64,000 bases of DNA from NCBI RefSeq assembly GCF_009496005.1, contig NZ_WIBF01000006.1:161390-225389 (forward strand), given 5' to 3'. Under the pieces are notes generated by a model that searched no databases, was not told where the DNA came from, and was given only the letters and a program-made list of their open reading frames with translations. The stretch is from Tritonibacter litoralis. GTDB lineage: Bacteria; Pseudomonadota; Alphaproteobacteria; Rhodobacterales; Rhodobacteraceae. Below are positions 60,395-64,000 of the stretch, in pieces (positions within the stretch are counted from its first letter, which is position 1; every line of letters starts with the position of its first letter). Both the position numbers and the translations under genes were made by a program.

Positions 60395-61286
60395 ATTTTG
60401 TTTTGCCTCTTAAGTCACAAACAGCACGCAACTCCTTTGACATTATCTGATCCGCTTGGGACAGCTGTCGATCCTTCAAGGTGAGAAGGGACAAAGGTAT
60501 TGTGGGGCTGTCGGCTAACGGTCGCACCTTTATGCCTTGGAAGTGCTCCCAGGGTAGCAAGGCGTCAACCAGAGCGACACCCAACCCAGCCTGTACAAAC
60601 CCGACCGCAGATATTGATGAATCAATTTCCAAATCAGGCTCAAACGATATCCCTTGTCTTTGGGCGGCCTGTTGCAATTCATCCCTGGGGCGGGTCTGCG
60701 TACGGTATGAAATAACTGTGCGCTCCGCCATCATATCGAACCTTACCTCTGCCTCATTCGACAGCTCAGAGTGTTCAGACATCAGACAGCAAAATGATGT
60801 TTTATCAATAACTTCCGCGCGAATATCTGAAGGAACTTGGTCATCCAAGGCCAACGCCAATGTGGCATCTCCTGTCCTTAACATCGAAATCAGAGTGCTG
60901 ATGGGCGCCACATGTACGCGCAACTGGATATTGGGATGCTTCTGCCGCAATCGGCTCAATGCATTCGGCAAGACCGACATGGAAGGCGGGGCGGACGCCG
61001 CGATACGGACAAGCCCAGATCGCCCCTTGCGCAGATCTGTCGACTTCCGACGCAACCCCTCAAGCCCCGAAAACAGGCGTTCCGCATCGGGATACAGCTC
61101 CAAAGCCTCCGGCGTTGGATGGAGACGGCCCTTTTCACGATTAAAAAGAAGAAAGCCAAGTTCGTCCTCAGTGTGACGCAATACCTGGCTTAACGCAGGC
61201 TGTGAGATATTGAGCACGCGCGCTGCACCCGTGACGGTGCCAATCCGCATAACGGCTGTAAACACTTCCAATTGACGCGCGCGCAT
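60390..61286 (-). CDS. LysR family transcriptional regulator
   Basis: A 298-residue regulator. The HTH is seen in RQLEVFTAVMRIGTVTGAAR with VLNISQPALSQVLRHTEDEL, and the effector domain follows (GLVRIAASAPPSMSVLPNAL, QAGLGVALVDALLPWEHFQG). ATG 61286, after GGAG, gives the standard N-terminus; the longer frame is discarded. It lies just upstream of hyuA on the same strand and divergent from a FAD oxidase gene. Matching boxes in both promoter regions suggest it controls both. Confidence 0.92.
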   Translation of the reverse strand: MRARQLEVFTAVMRIGTVTGAARVLNISQPALSQVLRHTEDELGFLLFNREKGRLHPTPEALELYPDAERLFSGLEGLRRKSTDLRKGRSGLVRIAASAPPSMSVLPNALSRLRQKHPNIQLRVHVAPISTLISMLRTGDATLALALDDQVPSDIRAEVIDKTSFCCLMSEHSELSNEAEVRFDMMAERTVISYRTQTRPRDELQQAAQRQGISFEPDLEIDSSISAVGFVQAGLGVALVDALLPWEHFQGIKVRPLADSPTIPLSLLTLKDRQLSQADQIMSKELRAVCDLRGKTKS

Positions 61287-61295
61287 TGTGACTCC

Positions 61296-61312
61296 ATAGG
61301 CTGAACTTATAG
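61296..61312. promoter_or_regulatory. LysR-type box between lysR and FAD oxidase gene
   Basis: CATAGGCTGAACTTATA shares 12 of 17 positions with the box upstream of hyuA, including T-N11-A and ACTTAT. It is ten bases from the regulator start and about 70 from the divergent oxidase start. Confidence 0.55.
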
Positions 61313-61381
61313 TCGTCGCAGAAAGCTGTCTTTGACGCAAGCCGCAGATCCCTTTTTGATGGCAAAAGGAGGTACGATACC

Positions 61382-62485
61382 TTGCATGTGATCATCTTGG
61401 GCGGTGGCCTAATGGGAACCGCGACGGCTTATTTTCTAACTAAACGAGGGGCACGCGTCACACTGATTGAACGTGGCCAAATTGGTGCAGGTGCAACCGT
61501 CGCCTCATTTGGAAACATTCGGCGCTCTGGACGTTATCTGCCGCAAATGCCTTTGGCTAATCGTTCGCTGGCTCTGTGGTCACAGCTTGAAGCCTGGCTG
61601 GATCTTGATGTCGAGTTTCGCCCAACCGGTCATTTGCGGCTGATCTTTGATCAAGACGGCCTATCCATGATGCAACAGTTCCGCAAGGACGCCATGGAAT
61701 GGGGCCTGACACTGGAAGTTTTGGAGCCAAAAGACATCCAGCGACGCTTTCCGGGCTTGGGGCCAGAGGCGGTCGCGGCCTCTTATTCACCGGATGATGG
61801 CTCTGCCAATCCGCGCCTCATAGCGCCTGCATTTGCAGCCGCCGCCGCGCGCAATGGCGCACGCCTCCACGAACAGGTCTGTGTTTCAGACATACAACAC
61901 AAAGACGATGGCTTTGCGGTAAAGACCACAGCTGGGACCTTTCAGGCGGACACGTTGCTAAATTGTGCCGGAGCCTGGGGCGCTTATATTGCTGGTCACT
62001 TTGGCGAAAAGGTTCCGATCACATTGGCCGGACCGCAAATGGGTGTCACCGAGCCTCTGCCCCACCGCATACTCCCCGTGGTTGGGGTTTGGTCAAAAAG
62101 TCATGGGGCCTATCTGCGCCAGGTCGAGCGCGGGAATGTTGTTTTTGGTGGCGCTGTGGCGCGGAGCCAAGTGGGCGAAGACGGATATGCCAAGGTTAAT
62201 CCGTGCGCTTTGCCGACCCAAATGAAAGAAGTGGTGAAACTGGTGCCCGCCCTTCGGGAAGCGACGATCATTCGGCAATGGTCAGGGGTCGAAGGTTACA
62301 TAGACGACATGCTGCCGGTGATGGGCTCCTCCCACACCACCAAGCGGCTGTTTCATGCCTTTGGGTTTTGCGGACACGGTTTTCAGCTGGGCCCCGGTGT
62401 GGGGGATGCGATGGCTGAGCTGATCACAACTGGGACCTGCTCCACACCTCTGTCGCCCTTTGATATCGGAAGGTTTGCCGCATGA
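61382..62485 (+). CDS. DadA-type FAD-dependent amino/imino-acid oxidoreductase
   Basis: A 367-residue flavoprotein. IILGGGLMGTATAYFLTKRG and a following acidic residue bind FAD, GAGATVASFGNIRRSGRYLP is the DAO-family second motif, and GYIDDMLPVMGSSH with GFCGHGFQLGPGVGDAMAEL ends the fold. TTG 61382 is chosen because AAAAGGAGG (61364-61372) lies nine bases upstream; GTG 61388 is too far. It may be the catalytic C subunit that joins the HcnA/HcnB-like subunits of the neighbouring operon. It ends two bases from the end of the convergent next gene. Confidence 0.9.
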   Translation: MHVIILGGGLMGTATAYFLTKRGARVTLIERGQIGAGATVASFGNIRRSGRYLPQMPLANRSLALWSQLEAWLDLDVEFRPTGHLRLIFDQDGLSMMQQFRKDAMEWGLTLEVLEPKDIQRRFPGLGPEAVAASYSPDDGSANPRLIAPAFAAAAARNGARLHEQVCVSDIQHKDDGFAVKTTAGTFQADTLLNCAGAWGAYIAGHFGEKVPITLAGPQMGVTEPLPHRILPVVGVWSKSHGAYLRQVERGNVVFGGAVARSQVGEDGYAKVNPCALPTQMKEVVKLVPALREATIIRQWSGVEGYIDDMLPVMGSSHTTKRLFHAFGFCGHGFQLGPGVGDAMAELITTGTCSTPLSPFDIGRFAA

Positions 62486-62487
62486 CG

Positions 62488-63813
62488 TCAGAAATCGGAT
62501 ACTTTGCCCCATTGGCTGCCCGAAAAACGAGACAGTTTGTATTGCGACATCTGCGTAATGGGTGCACGCGCCAACACCATATCTGCCATCAAATGGCCAA
62601 CACCGGGGCCAATCCCAAAGCCATGCCCAGACAATCCAGCGGCCAGAGCCAAGCCTGGGACGCCAATATCACTGTCGATAACTGGCACCCCATCTGGCGT
62701 GCTGTCGATATAGCCCGCCCAAGACGCCTGAATAGGAACTTGGTTCAACGCCGGAAAGAGCTGTCGCCCGCGTGCCAGAGTTTTTGCAATCGTTCGCGCA
62801 TCTGGGCGCGGGTCCAAAATGCGTATGTGTTCCATCGGCGTCGGCTGGTCCATTTGCCATTTCTGCACCCCATCAAACCCCGCACGCCAGGCCTGCGTGC
62901 CGCCGGGGGCCAGCGAGCGCCAGCGCCGCAGGAACATGGGCAGGAAATGTTGCGCGCCGCGCAGCATACGCGGCGTCGGATCGACCTTTGCAAGCCCCGA
63001 AATCGCGAGCGTGTAGCCGCCATCACCGCGTTTGGTGATCGAGACATCTTTGGTATGCACCGCATCCGGCACGCCTTGCGCTCCCGGAGCCACGGACAAT
63101 ATGGAACTGCGAACCGAGGATTGGGGAAAAAACACACCGATCTGGTGCAGGAAACTCCCCGCCCAGACACCACCGGCGAGAACCACCTGAGTGGTTTTGA
63201 TCAGACCTTTCTCGGTCACAACACCAGACACAGCACCGGCGCTCAATTCAACTCCACGCGCCGCACAGCCCTGCAGAACAATCCCACCATGTTTTTTGAT
63301 GCCCCGCGCAATCGCAGGCGCAGCTGCGGCTGGATCGGCTATGCCATCTGTCGGAGACCAAACGCCGCCTTTCCAGGATTGTCCGGTTGCCGCAGCGTGC
63401 TCGGCTGCTGCTGCAGCGCTCAACATGCGGGTATCAACACCTTCGCCGCGCGCAAACCGTCCCCAGTTTGCCCAGCCATCAATTTCAGCTTCGTTCTTGG
63501 ACAGATACAGCAGACCACAGCGGCGGAACCCGATGTCTGCGCCGCAGTCCTGCATCATCTGTTCCCACAAGGTCAGACTGATACGCGACAAAGGCAATTC
63601 GCGCGCATCGCGGTTTTGTTGTCGGCACCAACCCCAATTGCGGCTGGATTGCTCGGCTCCGATGCGCCCTTTCTCCAAGAGCACAACATTTTGCCCGGCC
63701 CGTGCCAGCCAGTAGGCAGTGCAAACACCAATGATCCCGCCACCTATGACAACGGTGTCTGCCTGCCGAGGGCAATTGGAAGCAGAGTTAATGTGCAGAA
63801 GCGGAGCCGTCAT
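62488..63813 (-). CDS. DadA/SoxB-type FAD-dependent oxidoreductase
   Basis: A 441-residue flavoprotein. VVIGGGIIGVCTAYWLARAG binds the FAD ADP part, SSRNWGWCRQQNRDARELPL is the motif around the flavin used by proline/octopine/sarcosine oxidase-like enzymes, and AAGLSGHGFGIGPGVGHLMA is the C-terminal signature. It is convergent with, and only distantly like, the preceding oxidase. It would oxidise a secondary or primary amine of an amino acid. The 187 bases upstream to the end of the window hold its promoter region; nothing else was recognised there. Confidence 0.92.
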   Translation of the reverse strand: MTAPLLHINSASNCPRQADTVVIGGGIIGVCTAYWLARAGQNVVLLEKGRIGAEQSSRNWGWCRQQNRDARELPLSRISLTLWEQMMQDCGADIGFRRCGLLYLSKNEAEIDGWANWGRFARGEGVDTRMLSAAAAAEHAAATGQSWKGGVWSPTDGIADPAAAAPAIARGIKKHGGIVLQGCAARGVELSAGAVSGVVTEKGLIKTTQVVLAGGVWAGSFLHQIGVFFPQSSVRSSILSVAPGAQGVPDAVHTKDVSITKRGDGGYTLAISGLAKVDPTPRMLRGAQHFLPMFLRRWRSLAPGGTQAWRAGFDGVQKWQMDQPTPMEHIRILDPRPDARTIAKTLARGRQLFPALNQVPIQASWAGYIDSTPDGVPVIDSDIGVPGLALAAGLSGHGFGIGPGVGHLMADMVLARAPITQMSQYKLSRFSGSQWGKVSDF

Positions 63814-64000
63814 CGATCATTCCCAATTCTTTTCTTAGGAAGTACCTTGAAACAAACGCTGCGAACTACCGGATTGTACGGGAATTCAGCATATTCTGTT
63901 AAAGAGCGCCCCGGCGAATGGCTTGTGTGGATGGCTCCTGCATAGCAAGACATTTTTGATCTGATTTGTGCATTTGTCAGAAGCAGTCATGTGTCCGGCC

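Noticed and set aside
62482..63945. Long + strand open frame of 487 codons
   Set aside because: It mirrors the DadA/SoxB-type gene on the minus strand and has a shadow-like composition with no motifs.

Overview
The window looks like a chromosomal segment of a Rhodobacterales-type (Roseobacter/Rhodobacter group) alphaproteobacterium. That placement is an inference. It rests on tail-tip genes of the rhodobacterial gene-transfer-agent (GTA) type, two TRAP transporter operons, a peptide ABC operon, and hydantoinase/opine-oxidase-like operons. No rRNA, tRNA or CRISPR array was seen.

Region 1 (1-19327) is the late half of a siphovirus-type prophage on the + strand. The order is: end of terminase large subunit, ssb, a 32-residue membrane peptide, gpW-like protein, portal, prohead protease fused to major capsid protein, small head genes, tail tube, tail chaperone G with a -1 frameshift product G-T, tape measure, an opposite-strand small membrane gene (moron-like), GTA-type distal tail/hub/NlpC/TIM-barrel genes, and a terminator-like protein. 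After two terminators comes a second block: holin-like protein, HTH-phosphoesterase, dATP/dGTP diphosphohydrolase-like protein, M15 endolysin with a C-terminal membrane anchor, and overlapping spanins, closed by a strong terminator. Integrase, repressor and replication genes must lie to the left of the window.

Region 2 (19328-24117) is an A/T-richer accessory tail. It holds an unrecognised 464-residue protein facing a two-gene operon of a ParA-like ATPase and a SIR2-domain protein with the NADase-type residues present. This pair is the best candidate for an undescribed defence system. About 1 kb of apparent debris follows, up to a truncated FAD-oxidoreductase gene that probably marks the junction with the host chromosome.

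Region 3 (24118-34971, all minus) is a peptide uptake and processing operon: binding protein, two permeases, fused double ATPase, gamma-glutamyltransferase, M20 peptidase, TauE/SafE permease, amidase, RidA and the broken FAD gene. Region 4 (35328-43628) is a TRAP-linked catabolic operon (cupin, DctPQM, BKACE, quinone reductase, DUF6282-like protein, HpcH/HpaI aldolase) divergent from an IclR regulator, with a 47-bp nested palindrome between them.

Region 5 (43721-50349) holds an SMP-30-like protein, a LysR regulator, an azoreductase, a MarR regulator and a divergent second TRAP operon with paired MarR-type operators. Region 6 (50524-63813) holds two aldehyde dehydrogenases, a tartrate/malate dehydrogenase homologue, HcnB- and HcnA-like proteins, HyuB, HyuA, a LysR regulator and two DadA/SoxB-type FAD enzymes. 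Two matching LysR boxes suggest that one regulator controls both the hyu operon and the divergent FAD gene.
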